Source of the DNA: Hydrogenophaga sp.
GTDB lineage: Bacteria > Pseudomonadota > Gammaproteobacteria > Burkholderiales > Burkholderiaceae_C
DNA: 64,000 bases
Assembly: GCF_014773545.1 (NCBI RefSeq)
Contig: NZ_SDDV01000002.1
Location: 186,001-250,000 of the forward strand
Direction of reading: 5' to 3'
Below the pieces are notes generated by a model. That model searched no databases, was not told the DNA's origin, and saw only the letters and a program-made list of their open reading frames with translations. Positions 63,482 through 64,000 of the stretch are shown piece after piece. Both the position numbers and the translations under genes were made by a program. The stretch's first letter is position 1, and every line of letters starts with the position of its first letter.

Positions 63482-64000
63482 TGAAACGCGAGCCGAATCT
63501 GCGCGCGCAGGACTTGACCCAGACCCAGCCGATCAGCCTGGACGTGCTGCGCGAGAAATACCTCAAGGCCGGCGAAGACGGGGTCGAAGATTTGTACCGG
63601 CGCGTGGCGCGCGCGCTGGCGGCGGCCGAAAAAGAAGACGCGCGCGCGCTGTGGGAGCAGCGCTTCCTGGCCAATCTGCGCGCCGGCGCGATTGGTGCCG
63701 GTCGCATCATGAGCGCGGCCGGGACCGAGATCCAGGCCACGCTGATCAATTGTTTCGTGCAGCCGGTGGGTGACTGTATTCAGGGTATGGACGAAGGCGG
63801 CTACCCTGGCATTTACGAGGCGCTGCGCGAAGCGGCCGAGACCATGCGCCGCGGCGGCGGCGTCGGCTACGATTTTTCGCGCATCCGGCCCAAGGGCGCC
63901 GAGGTCAAGGGCACCGCATCGATGGCTTCCGGGCCGTGCAGCTACATCAACGTGTTCGATCAGTCCTGCGCCACCGTCGAGAGCGCAGGCGCGCGGCGCG
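63481..64000 (+). CDS. nrdJ: Adenosylcobalamin-dependent ribonucleoside-diphosphate reductase, N-terminal part (runs off window)
   Basis: Open frame from ATG 63481 to the window end: MKREPNLRAQDLTQTQPISLDVLREKY...LINCFVQPVGDCIQG...AAETMRRGGGVGYDFSRIRPKGA; overlaps the previous stop by one base. Confidence 0.88.
   Translation, partial: MKREPNLRAQDLTQTQPISLDVLREKYLKAGEDGVEDLYRRVARALAAAEKEDARALWEQRFLANLRAGAIGAGRIMSAAGTEIQATLINCFVQPVGDCIQGMDEGGYPGIYEALREAAETMRRGGGVGYDFSRIRPKGAEVKGTASMASGPCSYINVFDQSCATVESAGARR

Overview
This 64 kb window is a GC-rich, densely packed chromosomal segment. Gene content and order (surE-side pcm-nlpD, rplU-rpmA-obg-proB, an aa3-type cox operon, SAH-riboswitch ahcY-tlyA-metF, a double-length UvrA) look like a Burkholderiales/Comamonadaceae-type betaproteobacterium; that assignment is inference. 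Nearly all of it is core genome. I call about 58 CDSs (one truncated at the window end, one probable pseudogene), two tRNAs (Pro-CGG, Leu-CAA), one SAH riboswitch, several hairpin terminators, candidate Fur, OxyR and LexA sites, and several repeat elements. I found no CRISPR array, prophage, integrase or intact transposase. The points most worth a second look are: (1) a 2032-aa tandem-duplicated UvrA whose first half carries an in-frame insertion built from a dispersed GGGGTCAGATTCC palindromic repeat; (2) an exact 19-nt copy of that repeat overlapping the only upstream start codon of ctaA; (3) a SCO-like CxxxC protein in the cox operon at a locus without a canonical SCO gene; (4) a 250-bp mosaic tandem-repeat island before aceK; (5) a 5x12-bp in-frame tandem repeat before an epimerase gene; (6) a decayed parvulin-type PPIase. 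I did not find convincing evidence for a wholly new defence or mobile system.
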